Shown: positions 34,521-42,881, counted from the stretch's first letter. The stretch: DNA of 64,000 bases from Pseudolabrys sp. (GCA_026125895.1 JAHCKG010000008.1:62001-126000), one strand, 5' to 3'. A program made the numbers and translations. The notes: generated from the sequence alone by a model not told the origin.

Positions 34521-35153
34521 ATGACGTCAGCCAACACCGCGGAGCGCATCGTGCGCTTCGGCAAGTCGATGTTCGATCGCGGCCTGACCGCCGGCACGTC
34601 GGGCAACATCAGCGTCCGCACCGACAACGGCTGGCTGATGACGCCGACCAATTCCTCGCTCGGCGACCTCGATCCGGAAACGCTGTCGCGGCTCGACGAG
34701 AGCGGCAAGCTCACAGCCGGTCATGCGCCGACCAAGGAGGCCTTCCTGCATCGCGCGATGTACGAGATGCGCGGCGACTGCAAGGCGGTCGTGCACCTGC
34801 ATTCGACGCATTCCGTCGCCGTGTCCTGCCTCGCCGACGTCAACCATCACAACGTGCTGCCGCCGATCACCGCCTATTACGCCATGCGCATCGGCACGCT
34901 GCCGCTCATTCCGTATTTCAAACCCGGCGATGTGAAACTTGCCGACGCGGTGCGAGCCCTCGCCGGCAAGCACCATGCGGTGCTGCTCGCCAATCACGGG
35001 CCGGTGGTGGCCGGCACGTCGCTCGACGCCGCGGTCGCAGCGATCGAAGAGCTCGAGGAGACGGCCAAGCTCTTCCTGCTGCTCGACGGTCACAAAGTGC
35101 GGCACCTGACGCCGGAGCAACTTGAGGAGCTCGGCGTCCAGTCGCTGCGCTGA
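34521..35153 (+). CDS. otnC: 3-oxo-tetronate 4-phosphate decarboxylase (class II aldolase family)
   Basis: 210 aa. Class II aldolase/adducin motifs: GLTAGTSGNISVRTDNGWLM (phosphate-binding), the catalytic Glu in APTKEAFLHRAMY, zinc ligands in VVHLHSTHSVAVS and the later HAVLLANHGPVV. It starts 3 nt after the LacI gene. With OtnK and OtnI on the other side of the shared promoter it completes isomerase, kinase and decarboxylase steps converting 2-oxo-tetronate to dihydroxyacetone phosphate. The dehydrogenase that oxidises tetronate in known clusters is not present in the window. Confidence 0.88.
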   Translation: MTSANTAERIVRFGKSMFDRGLTAGTSGNISVRTDNGWLMTPTNSSLGDLDPETLSRLDESGKLTAGHAPTKEAFLHRAMYEMRGDCKAVVHLHSTHSVAVSCLADVNHHNVLPPITAYYAMRIGTLPLIPYFKPGDVKLADAVRALAGKHHAVLLANHGPVVAGTSLDAAVAAIEELEETAKLFLLLDGHKVRHLTPEQLEELGVQSLR

Positions 35154-35159
35154 CCACGT

Positions 35160-35972
35160 TCAGGCCTTCAGCCCGAAGAATTCGAACAACGCATTCACCT
35201 GTCCGGCGACCATCGCCTCGCCGCTCATGGTGCGGCAGCCGGATCGCCTCGCCAGCGTCAGGAGCGGCGTCGCGTCCGGACGCGGCACGATGTCGGCGAC
35301 GAATAGCGACTTGTCGATGGCGTCGACCGCAAAGGGCAGCCCGTCGCCTGGCTTCATGCCGGCTGGCGTGGCGTTGACCAGCAAGGTCTTGCCACTCAGC
35401 GCCGGCGCGCCCGCTTGGGCGCGGCAATGCGGGTGCGCCTCGTTGATCATGGCGGCAAGCTTTTCCGCCTTGGCGAGGGTCTTGTCGAAGACGGTCAGTT
35501 CGGCGGCGCCGGCTTCGGCGAGCGAATCCGCGATCGCGCTGCCTGCACCGCCGGCGCCGAGCAGCATGACGCGCTGCCCTTTCGGCTCGCAACCCGAGGC
35601 GCGCAAGCCGCCGACGAAGCCCTGACCGTCGAAGATGTCACCCGACCAACGGCCGGCCGCCTCGCGGCGCATGGCGTTGATCGCGCCGGTGCGCTTTGCC
35701 GCCGGCAAGACGAGATCGACATGCTCCGCCACCGCATTCTTGAACGGCAAGGTGACGACGATGCCGTCCATGTTGGTGAGCGTCTTGAGGCCGCGCATGC
35801 AGCCATCGAAGTCGCCGGCGGCGGCCGACAGCGGCACCATCGCCGCATTGACGCCCGCGGCAGCGAACCGTGCGTTCCACACCGCCGGCGATTTCGCCTG
35901 CGCGATCGGGTTGCCGATGATGCCGATGAGCCGGGTCGCCCCGTTGACGAGTTGAGCCGGCGCGTCCGCCAT
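35160..35972 (-). CDS. Shikimate dehydrogenase-like (AroE-family) oxidoreductase
   Basis: 270 aa from ATG 35972. The substrate domain has NPIAQAKSPAVWN and VTLPFKNAV (catalytic Lys near 78). The Asp partner is in DIFDGQGFVGGL, and the NADP domain has MLLGAGGAGSAIADSLAEAG. The usual first Ser of the shikimate-binding SxS motif is Ala here (QAKSP against HSKSP), and the NTDG loop has changed to IFDG, so the substrate is probably not shikimate. It is the last gene of a seven-gene operon with sugar kinase, aldolase, VOC protein and ABC transporter, which also argues for a catabolic rather than biosynthetic role. Confidence 0.82.
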   Translation of the reverse strand: MADAPAQLVNGATRLIGIIGNPIAQAKSPAVWNARFAAAGVNAAMVPLSAAAGDFDGCMRGLKTLTNMDGIVVTLPFKNAVAEHVDLVLPAAKRTGAINAMRREAAGRWSGDIFDGQGFVGGLRASGCEPKGQRVMLLGAGGAGSAIADSLAEAGAAELTVFDKTLAKAEKLAAMINEAHPHCRAQAGAPALSGKTLLVNATPAGMKPGDGLPFAVDAIDKSLFVADIVPRPDATPLLTLARRSGCRTMSGEAMVAGQVNALFEFFGLKA

Positions 35973-35977
35973 GATGC

Positions 35978-36511
35978 CTACACCTTGCGAATAGGGTCGC
36001 GGCCGTCCCAGGTGCGGGCCGCGTGATACATGCCCTCGTAGCGCTCGATCGACGCCGGGACGATCTCGATCAGTTCGATGAAGCCGGGAAAGCCGCGCCC
36101 CGCGTCGAAATGGGCGACGCGAGTGCCGGCCGGCGACTGGTCGGTGAACACCAGCTCGTAGCCGCGGGCGGCATAGTCGGCGCAATCGGCGTCGAAGTTT
36201 ACCGAGGCGATGCCGTGATGATGAAACCCGTATCCGTTGCGCGCGAAGGCTTCGCGGTAGACCGAGGGGCCGTCGTCGTGCTGCTGGATCAGCTCGATCA
36301 TCATATGCCCGGAATAAGCAATCGCGATGGAGAGCCGCAGCTCCTGCGCCACGCCGCGATAGACCGGCTTGCGCGCCATCAGCGGACCGCGCAGGAACCA
36401 CGGCCCGATTTTCAACTCCGTCGCGTAGGACAGCGCAGCAGCTTCCGCGTCCGCCACGGTATAGGCGAACTGGATGATGCTGCCGGGCGGCTGTCCGGCG
36501 ACGAGCGTCAT
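35978..36511 (-). CDS. VOC-family (glyoxalase-like) protein
   Basis: 177 aa from ATG 36511, whose ATGA overlaps the stop of the aldolase gene. It is a single vicinal oxygen chelate domain pair: the start IIQFAYTVADAEAAALSYA, the middle HMMIELIQQHDDGPSVYRE, HHHGIASVNFDAD and the C-terminal FIELIEIVPAS. Candidate metal ligands are the His in HHHGI and the Glu in FIELIEI. It resembles the group that includes epimerase-like VOC enzymes. Role in the operon unknown; isomerisation or C-C cleavage of a keto intermediate is conceivable. Confidence 0.82.
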   Translation of the reverse strand: MTLVAGQPPGSIIQFAYTVADAEAAALSYATELKIGPWFLRGPLMARKPVYRGVAQELRLSIAIAYSGHMMIELIQQHDDGPSVYREAFARNGYGFHHHGIASVNFDADCADYAARGYELVFTDQSPAGTRVAHFDAGRGFPGFIELIEIVPASIERYEGMYHAARTWDGRDPIRKV

Positions 36512-37393
36512 GCGGCGCCCGCCTGGTGCGCCGACTGCACGATGTCGATGAGCCGGCGAAGCCGCGGCACCGACTCGCGCTTGAGATCGGGGATCGGATC
36601 GGCCTTCGCCGCGGCATCGGCCCAGATGGCGCGACCGGCAAGGAAGCCGCTGGCGCCGTTCTCGCAGCACAGCCGCACGGTTTCCGGAAAGTCCTTCGCC
36701 TCGACGCCGTTCGACAGCACGACCCAGGGCTGCTTGATCGCTCTGGTGAGGTCGCGGGCATACCGGCGCGACATCGCCGAGTTGGCCCGGCAGATAGCCC
36801 GGCACTTCGGCCTTGTAGACGTCCGGCCCGGCGGCGACGAGTTCACGCGCGGCTTCGATCACGGCTTCGCCGTGTTCGCGCGTCGTCTTGAACTTGTCGC
36901 CGTTCGCATCGCGCACGATGCCTTCGACCAGCGAGACCGTGCCGGTCTTGCGCGCCAGTTCGACGAACTTCGTCACCGTGTCGCGGCGGAAGGCCGGGTC
37001 GCTGTCCTTGTACCAGATGATGAGCAGCTTGATCGCGGCCGCGCCAAGATCGCGGATCAGCTCCGGCGTGACCTTCGGATCGAGACCTGACCTGGTCACC
37101 GGACCGCCCGCGGCTTGCTCGAAGTCATCGGCGGACAGGATGAGCGGCACGCCCTTCGGCACCTTCTTCATCGCGTCGCGCCCAAGCCCGGAATCGATGA
37201 GGACGGCGGACGCCATCGGCGCCAGGATCTCCGCCGCCGCCACCTTGAAGGCGGACAACTGGCCATCGGAAATCGTGCCCTCGTCGCGGCCGTTGGCGAT
37301 GATGGTGCGCAACGAGCCGCGCTGGTCCAGCGCCAGCATGGTCAGGCTGCCGTTCTTCATTAGCGGCCGCAGTTTGTCCGAAGCTTGAGACAT
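36508..37393 (-). pseudogene. LacD/YihT-like class I aldolase gene with a frameshift
   Basis: From ATG 37393 (AAGGAGT site just upstream), the first two thirds are in one frame (LTMLALDQRGSLRTII, VLIDSGLGRD, AAIKLLIIWYKDSDPAFR, DVYKAEVPGYLPG). The last third is in another frame (KQPWVVLSNGVEAKDFPE, GASGFLAGRAIWADAAAK) ending at 36508. Removing one G from the GGG run at about 36786-36788 restores an open frame, and the Tyr-to-Trp spacing then equals that of E. coli YihT as I recall it. The encoded protein would be about 294 aa, like tagatose-1,6-bisphosphate/sulfofructose-1-phosphate aldolases. The lesion may be real or an assembly error in a homopolymer. Confidence 0.85.
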
Positions 37394-37402
37394 GATCACT
37401 CC

Positions 37403-38323
37403 TTATGTCGCGCCGAGCGCCGTCGCCATCGGCGGGCTCTTCGTATTCATCGCCAAAAAGGCCTCGAGTTCGTCGCGCCGCGGCGCCATCGACTGGCCGT
37501 CCACGGCCCGGCACGACAGCGCGGCGCAGGCATTGCCCCAGAGCAATACTTCCGGCAGCGGCTTGTCGAGACAGATCGCGGCGAGGATCGCGCCGTGGAA
37601 GACGTCGCCGGCCCCGAGCGTGCTGACGATATCGACCGTGAAACCGGGAACGTGGCGGAAGTCGCCGCTGCTGAGCAGGTAGGAGCCGCGCGCGCCGTCG
37701 GTCGCCACCACCTCGCCGGCGCCGTCGTCGATGGCGCATTGCAGAAGTTGGCGCGGCGGGCGCGCGGCGCCGTAGTCGGCCGCAAGCCGGGCCATGGTCG
37801 GCGCATAGAGGTCGATCTCGGCGAGCTTCAGGTCCGGCACCGGATTGCCGGCGTCGATGCTGATCTTGACGCCCTTGCTCACGATGCCGCGCAGGCTGCG
37901 GACCTTTTCGTGCCCGACATCGTCGAAGTGGACATACTGCGCTTTCAGCGGCGGCATGCGCGACAAATCCGGGCTCGGCGCGCGCTCGGTGACGATGGCG
38001 CGGGTGCCGGCGCCGCGCGTGACGATGTTTGAGCTGCGCGAAGTGTGAACGTCGGCGCGGCGCTCGACCCAGTCGGTCGCGATGCCCTCGTCTTCCAGGC
38101 GCTGCATGATGGTGTCGCCCGGCGCATCGCAGCCAATGACGCCACAATAAGCCACCGGCACACCGAGCCGCGCGATCGCAACCGCCGCGGTGATCGCCTG
38201 GCCGCCGATGCCGTCGTACAGGTGCTCGACGAGAGTCCGGCTGTCCTGCGTTGGAAACGCATCGACCAGCGCGTTGAGATCGACCTTTGCGCCGCCGACG
38301 CAGATCACCGCAACGTCACGCAT
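37403..38323 (-). CDS. PfkB-family sugar kinase (ribokinase/sulfofructose kinase-like)
   Basis: 306 aa. N-terminal PfkB features: VICVGGAKVDLNALVDAFP and GGQAITAAVAIARLGVPVAY. The C-terminal signature with the catalytic Asp is VSTLGAGDVFHGAILAA. The GAGDVFHGA form and the adjoining LacD/YihT-like aldolase gene 9 bp downstream make a kinase-aldolase pair that would phosphorylate a ketose or related polyol and split it. The start overlaps the ABC ATPase stop by 8 nt. The substrate is unknown; a sulfonated or deoxy sugar is one possibility given the transporter family. Confidence 0.9.
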   Translation of the reverse strand: MRDVAVICVGGAKVDLNALVDAFPTQDSRTLVEHLYDGIGGQAITAAVAIARLGVPVAYCGVIGCDAPGDTIMQRLEDEGIATDWVERRADVHTSRSSNIVTRGAGTRAIVTERAPSPDLSRMPPLKAQYVHFDDVGHEKVRSLRGIVSKGVKISIDAGNPVPDLKLAEIDLYAPTMARLAADYGAARPPRQLLQCAIDDGAGEVVATDGARGSYLLSSGDFRHVPGFTVDIVSTLGAGDVFHGAILAAICLDKPLPEVLLWGNACAALSCRAVDGQSMAPRRDELEAFLAMNTKSPPMATALGAT

Positions 38324-39179
38324 CCGCCTGGCGCCCTCCCAAAGCGGCGGTCGCGCCGTCGCGCCGGATCACGCCGAGGCGCGAGAAGTGCTCATAGATA
38401 CGTTTGGAGTATTCGACCAGCGCCGGATCCTCACCCAGTTCGAGCGGGCGCGGACGCGGAATGTCGATGCGCAGTTCCTCAATGACGCGGCCCGGCGACG
38501 GCGACATCACCAGCACGCGGTCGGCGAGGCCGACGGCCTCTTCGACGCTGTGCGTGATGAACAGCACCGTTGGCCGGTCGTTCATCCACAACCTTTCAAG
38601 ATCGTAACGAACCTGAAGCCGCGTCAGCGCGTCGAGCGCGCCGAACGGCTCGTCCATCAGGAGCACGGACGGCCGCAGCACCAGGGCCCGCGCCAACGAC
38701 ACGCGCTGGCGCATGCCGCCGGAGAGCTGATGCGGATAGCGTTTGGCCGCATCGGCGCTGAGGCCGAGACGATCGAACAGCTCGCGGGTGCGCTCGCGCA
38801 CCGGCGCCATCGGCAGTTTCCGGATGACGCCCTGCAGCAGGACATTGTCCTCCGCCGTGCGGAAGTACATCAGCAGATGGTCCTGGAACACGATCCCGAC
38901 ATCGGTCATCGCGCCGGTCAGCGGCTTGCCGCCGACGCGGATCGTGCCGCTGGTCGGCTCGAGCAAGCCGGCCACCATCAGCATCAACGTGCTCTTGCCG
39001 CAGCCGCTCGGCCCCACCACCGCGACGAACTCGCCGGGCTGTATATCGATCTTGAGCGGGCGCAGCGCTTCGAACGGCTTGTCCGTCTCCACGCCGAAGA
39101 CCTTGCCGACGTGATCGATTTCCAGCCGGACGCCGCGGCCGGCGGCGTCCGTTGTTGATATGGGGCTCGTCAGCGACAT
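38316..39179 (-). CDS. NitT/TauT-family ABC transporter ATPase (SsuB/TauB-like)
   Basis: 287 aa. Walker A is GPSGCGKSTLMLMVAGLL, the Q-loop IVFQDHLLMYFRTAEDNV, the signature LSGGMRQRVSLARALV, Walker B VLLMDEPFGALDALTR and the switch His in FITHSVEEAV. The GMRQR signature and FGALD are typical of nitrate/sulfonate/taurine/pyrimidine-precursor importers. A C-terminal extension (IYEHFSRLGVIRRDG) is the usual one for this family. It is encoded between the solute-binding protein (18 bp) and the sugar kinase (8-nt overlap), so transporter and catabolic enzymes share an operon. Confidence 0.93.
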   Translation of the reverse strand: MSLTSPISTTDAAGRGVRLEIDHVGKVFGVETDKPFEALRPLKIDIQPGEFVAVVGPSGCGKSTLMLMVAGLLEPTSGTIRVGGKPLTGAMTDVGIVFQDHLLMYFRTAEDNVLLQGVIRKLPMAPVRERTRELFDRLGLSADAAKRYPHQLSGGMRQRVSLARALVLRPSVLLMDEPFGALDALTRLQVRYDLERLWMNDRPTVLFITHSVEEAVGLADRVLVMSPSPGRVIEELRIDIPRPRPLELGEDPALVEYSKRIYEHFSRLGVIRRDGATAALGGRQADA

Positions 39180-39197
39180 GCCGCAGCTTTCCTCAGG

Positions 39198-40226
39198 TCA
39201 CGACTTGCTGGCCGGACAGGCGCGCAGTTCGCTGTCCGCCGGTAGGAAGTCATAGGTGTAGTACTTCGTCGCCGGCACGTCCGCCGGCAGGATGCCGACC
39301 TTGGCGAAGACCTTGACGGTGTCGTCCCACTGTTTCGGCATGGCCTTGCCGATGAACTTGGCGTTGTTGGCGCACATCAGGATGCGGGTTGCCTCGATCT
39401 GCGGCGGCGACAGCTTTTCGTTGGCGTCGGGGAACATCTTCTTGAGCGCCGCGGTCGCCTCCGCGGGATTGTCGATCGCCGCGTACCAGCCCTTCAGGCT
39501 GGCGGCGACGAACTTCTTCACGACGTCGGGATGCTTGGCCAGAAACTCGTCGCTGGCGATGATCGAAGTCGAAACCGTCGGCGCGCCGTTCTCGCTGAAC
39601 AGATAGCTGTCGAACTGCTGGTTCTGCGCGCGGAGCTGGATATCGTACTGGTCGACCGAGCCGAGAATGACCTCGACCGAGCCCTGAATCAGCGACGACA
39701 CCATCGCCTCCGGCGGCATATTGATCAGCTTGATGTCGCTTTCCTTGAGGTTGTTTGCCGCGAGCACGAGCGGGAACATCGCGACCTGCGAGCCGGCTGT
39801 CGGCATCGCCACGGTGCGGCCCTTGATGTCGGCGACGTTCTTGAGGCCGGTCTTCTTCAGCGCGGTGACCGCGTTCGGCGCGGCCTGCAGGATCGTGGCG
39901 ATGATCTTCACCTTGGCGCCCTGCGAGATCAGCTTCATGACTGGCGAGGAATCGGCGAAGCCGATGTCGTATTTGCCGACCGATAGGAGTTGCGCGGTGG
40001 TCTGCGAACCGTTGCCCGGCTCAATGGTGACGTCGAGACCGGCGTCCTTGTAGAAGCCCTTCTGAACCGCCAGCTCGAAGCCGGCATTGTAGCCGGCCGG
40101 CGGCACGTTCAGCAGGAAGGTGAGTTTCGTCTGCGCCGATGCCGGCGCGGCGGCAAACAGCGCCGCGGCGACCGCAGCCGCGCCGACGCCCTGCGCGATG
40201 GAAGCGAACAGGCCCTTCTTGCTCAT
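39198..40226 (-). CDS. NitT/TauT-family ABC transporter solute-binding protein (NMT1/SsuA-like)
   Basis: 342 aa with GGGAGG upstream of the start. Residues 1-31 are a Sec signal peptide ending ASA. The mature domain shows the NMT1/THI5-like periplasmic fold: FLLNVPPAGYNAGFELAVQKGFYKDAGLDV in order, VGKYDIGFADSS, DIKGRTVAMPTAGSQVAMFP. Known relatives bind sulfonates, nitrate or pyrimidine precursors, so the fold does not define the ligand. Its co-transcription with a kinase-aldolase pair suggests a sugar-like or sulfonated ligand. Confidence 0.92.
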   Translation of the reverse strand: MSKKGLFASIAQGVGAAAVAAALFAAAPASAQTKLTFLLNVPPAGYNAGFELAVQKGFYKDAGLDVTIEPGNGSQTTAQLLSVGKYDIGFADSSPVMKLISQGAKVKIIATILQAAPNAVTALKKTGLKNVADIKGRTVAMPTAGSQVAMFPLVLAANNLKESDIKLINMPPEAMVSSLIQGSVEVILGSVDQYDIQLRAQNQQFDSYLFSENGAPTVSTSIIASDEFLAKHPDVVKKFVAASLKGWYAAIDNPAEATAALKKMFPDANEKLSPPQIEATRILMCANNAKFIGKAMPKQWDDTVKVFAKVGILPADVPATKYYTYDFLPADSELRACPASKS

Positions 40227-40277
40227 GTCATTTCCTCCCTTTTTTGATTGATGTCGATCAGCACTTCCGAATCTTCG

Positions 40278-40991
40278 CTAATGGCGCAACCAGGGCGCCA
40301 TGACGTATTCGCAGATCTCGACGATGAGATTGAGCGCGAGACCGATGACCGTGAGCAGGAACAGCACGGCGAACACGCGCGTCGTGTCGAGATTGGCGGT
40401 GCCCTGCAACAGAATGTAGCCGAGCCCTTTGTTGGAGCCGACGAACTCCGCGACGATGGCGGCGGTCGCGGCAATGGTGGCTGATGTCTTGAGGCCGCCG
40501 AATATCACCGGAATGGCCGCCGGGAACCGCAGATACCGGAAGGTTTGCCAGGTCGTCGCACCCATGGAGCGCGTTAGGAACAGCAACCGTTTGTCGATGA
40601 TCTGGAAGCCGGCGATGCTCGCCAGCAGCAGCGGGAAGAACGTCAGCAGCAGCGTCAGCATGACTTTCGACGTCAGCCCGAAGCCCAGCCAGACGACGAA
40701 GAGCGGCGCGATGGCGATCTTCGGGATGAGCTGCACAAAAACGAGGAACGGATAGAGCATGCGCCGCGCCAGCGGCGACAGCGCGATTAGCACGCCGAGC
40801 GGGATCGACATGACGACCGACAGCGCAAAACCGAGCAGAATCTCCTGGATCGTCACCCAGCTGTGAAAGAGGAAGCTGCTTCCGTCGGCATAGATGCGCG
40901 GCAGCACGTCTTCCGGCGGCGGCAGCAGAAACGCGGGCACCTTGAAGATTGCGACCGCGGACCACCACGCTGCCAGCAGCGCGATGAACAC
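40278..40991 (-). CDS. NitT/TauT-family ABC transporter permease (SsuC-like)
   Basis: 237 aa from GTG 40991. The frame is open another 23 codons upstream to a stop at 41061-41063 but has no ATG, GTG or TTG there, so the annotated N-terminus is somewhat shorter than in typical SsuC proteins (about 250-260 aa). The permease has about six helices and the EAA-like cytoplasmic loop FRYLRFPAAIPVIFGGLKTS. The HSWVTIQEILLGFALSV start region is also typical. It is the first gene of the minus-strand operon. Confidence 0.85.
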   Translation of the reverse strand: MFIALLAAWWSAVAIFKVPAFLLPPPEDVLPRIYADGSSFLFHSWVTIQEILLGFALSVVMSIPLGVLIALSPLARRMLYPFLVFVQLIPKIAIAPLFVVWLGFGLTSKVMLTLLLTFFPLLLASIAGFQIIDKRLLFLTRSMGATTWQTFRYLRFPAAIPVIFGGLKTSATIAATAAIVAEFVGSNKGLGYILLQGTANLDTTRVFAVLFLLTVIGLALNLIVEICEYVMAPWLRH

Positions 40992-41054
40992 CGCGGCCGG
41001 CAGAAAAGCATTGAGCGACTTTGCGGTGGCGACGGTTTGACGATCAACATCGCC

Positions 41055-41095
41055 GATGATTTATTCCGCAACAAATTTGCAGAACAACAATCATC
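41055..41095. promoter_or_regulatory. Inverted repeat in the divergent permease/FAH promoter region
   Basis: GATGATT (41055-41061) and its exact complement AATCATC (41089-41095) flank 27 bp that include the small palindrome CAAATTTG. The region is AT-rich and lies between the minus-strand ABC operon (start 40991) and the plus-strand FAH gene (start 41112). It may be a regulator-binding site, but no regulator gene is adjacent. Confidence 0.3.
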
Positions 41096-41111
41096 GAAGA
41101 GAGGAAACACC

Positions 41112-41960
41112 ATGAAGCTTGTGCGGTTCGGACCCGTGGGTCGCGAAAAGCCCGGCATCATCGGCACCGACGGCAAGATACGCGATCTGTCGAAGGTGGT
41201 GCCCGATATTGCCGGCGACACCTTGTCGCCGAAAGGACTGGCGAAGATCCGCAAGACCGATCTGAAGAAGCTGCCGGTCGTGCGCGGCAACGTGCGGCTC
41301 GGCCCCTGCGTCGGCAACACCCGGCAATTCGTCGCGATCGGGCTGAACTATACCGATCACGCGATCGAGACCAACGCGCCGATCCCGAAGGAGCCGATCG
41401 TCTTCGCCAAGGCCGTGACTTGCATCAGCGGCCCCTACGACGACGTCGTGCTGCCGAAAGGGTCGACAAAGAGCGACTGGGAAGTCGAACTCTGCATCGT
41501 GATCGGCAGCCGCGCGCGGTATCTCACCAAAGCCAAGGCGATGGACGTCGTCGCCGGCTACACGATCTGCAACGACATCTCGGAGCGCGAGTTTCAGCTC
41601 GAGCGCGAGACCCAGTGGCACAAGGGCAAGGGATGCGAAACCTTCGGGCCGATTGGCCCTTGGCTTGTGACCAAGGACGAGATCAAGGACGTCCAGAAGC
41701 TCGACCTCTACCTTGACGTCAACGGCAAGCGGCTGCAGAACTCGACCACGAAAAACATGATCTTCACGATCGCGCACATCGTCTGGTACTGCTCGCAGTT
41801 CTTCGTGCTCGAGCCCGGCGACCTCATCACCACCGGCACGCCGCCCGGCGTCGGGCTCGGCATGAAGCCGCCGCGCTATCTCAAGCCGGGCGATGAGATG
41901 AGGCTCGGCATCACCGGTCTCGGCGAGCAGCACCAGAAGGTGCGGAAGTTCACGAAATAG
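41112..41960 (+). CDS. FAH-family hydrolase (ureidoglycolate lyase/2,4-diketo-3-deoxy-sugar acid hydrolase type)
   Basis: 282 aa from ATG 41112 with a GAGAGGAAAC ribosome site; the open frame further upstream lies in the promoter region. FAH motifs: FVAIGLNYTDHAIETNAPIP, DWEVELCIVIG (metal-binding Glu), AGYTICNDISEREFQ, GKGCETFGPIGPWLVT and ITTGTPPGVGLGMKPP. This subgroup is commonly annotated ureidoglycolate lyase, and its characterised members also include sugar-acid pathway hydrolases. Its divergent position from a kinase/aldolase/ABC operon makes a role in sugar-acid degradation attractive. It is followed directly by a terminator. Confidence 0.9.
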   Translation: MKLVRFGPVGREKPGIIGTDGKIRDLSKVVPDIAGDTLSPKGLAKIRKTDLKKLPVVRGNVRLGPCVGNTRQFVAIGLNYTDHAIETNAPIPKEPIVFAKAVTCISGPYDDVVLPKGSTKSDWEVELCIVIGSRARYLTKAKAMDVVAGYTICNDISEREFQLERETQWHKGKGCETFGPIGPWLVTKDEIKDVQKLDLYLDVNGKRLQNSTTKNMIFTIAHIVWYCSQFFVLEPGDLITTGTPPGVGLGMKPPRYLKPGDEMRLGITGLGEQHQKVRKFTK

Positions 41961-41987
41961 AAAAAGGCCCGTATCCACGGGCTTTTT
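41961..41987. terminator. Bidirectional intrinsic terminator
   Basis: AAAAAGGCCCGT-atcc-ACGGGCTTTTT: a GC stem flanked by an A-run on the left and a T-run on the right, immediately after the FAH stop codon. It works in both directions, serving the FAH gene and the converging HAD gene that ends at 41991. Confidence 0.9.
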
Positions 41988-41990
41988 CGA

Positions 41991-42722
41991 CTATCCGATG
42001 GCGAGCCGGTCGCCGGCGCGCGATAGCGATTCCCAGACGGGAGTCGCTGCCGGGAATGGATTGTCGAGGCCCGGCGGAACGATGCCGAGAAAGGGAATGC
42101 CGCCGTCGCGGGCCGCCTCGAACTCCGTCATCGAGTCGCCGATCGCCAGCGCCTCGTCCGGCCGGCAGCCCTCTTCCGCCACGATCTCACCGAAGCGCTC
42201 GCGCTTGGTCGCCGGCGCCCCGCGCACGGTGACGAAGTAGCGCGCAAGCCCACGCTCGCGGACTACCTGGTTCAACTCGCTGTCCGGGGTTCCGGAAATC
42301 ACGTGCATGCGCACCTTGCCGGCGGCGTGTTCGAGCAGGTCGTAAGCGCCGTCGATGAACGGGCAGCGAAGCACCTCCGCATACACGATGTCAAAATAGC
42401 GTTGGCACAAGGCATCGACGCTCGCCGCATCGGCCTTTCGGCCGAAGATCTCGCGCTCGTAGTGCTCGAACTTTACGCGCCTCGTGATGCCACCGTGGTA
42501 CTCCGCGTGCCTGACCACCGCTTCGACCTTGGCGGCATCCTCGTTCGCGTACACTTTCGGATAGGCACTCAGTTTCAAGCCCGCCGAATCGAGAATGACG
42601 CCGTCGAAATCGAAAATAATGACTTTGGGAGGGCGCGGGAGGGAAAACTTCGTCGCGTTCGTCAATACTTCTTCTCCCGCTCTTGCGGCTTTTCCGTTAT
42701 TTATCATCATCTTAAGGCACAT
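41991..42722 (-). CDS. HAD-superfamily hydrolase (phosphatase/phosphonatase-like)
   Basis: 243 aa with ATG 42722; ATG codons at 42710 and 42707 are alternatives, as the first ten residues look unlike the family. HAD motif I is VIIFDFDGVILDSAG (nucleophile Asp), motif II VISGTPDSE, motif III Lys around ATKRERF and motif IV AIGDSMTEFEAA. The cap domain is a C1 helical type. It would hydrolyse a small phosphoester such as phosphoglycolate. It has its own AT-rich upstream region and no partner gene on the minus strand. Confidence 0.88.
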   Translation of the reverse strand: MCLKMMINNGKAARAGEEVLTNATKFSLPRPPKVIIFDFDGVILDSAGLKLSAYPKVYANEDAAKVEAVVRHAEYHGGITRRVKFEHYEREIFGRKADAASVDALCQRYFDIVYAEVLRCPFIDGAYDLLEHAAGKVRMHVISGTPDSELNQVVRERGLARYFVTVRGAPATKRERFGEIVAEEGCRPDEALAIGDSMTEFEAARDGGIPFLGIVPPGLDNPFPAATPVWESLSRAGDRLAIG

Positions 42723-42881
42723 TTTCGCGCTGCCGACAACCTGTCGATTTTTCGATCATGTCCAGCACAGGGCTGCAGGCCCTCGAGTGACAACAACGCC
42801 GAATATATCTCCGGCGCGCCCGCGATATATTCTTAATGTAACTGACGATCCACCTGGTCCTGCTCCCTGAGGCAACCAATT

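Noticed and set aside
35160-35972. Calling the AroE-like gene a biosynthetic shikimate dehydrogenase
   Set aside because: Substrate-site residues differ and it is embedded in a transporter/kinase/aldolase operon, so only family membership is supported.
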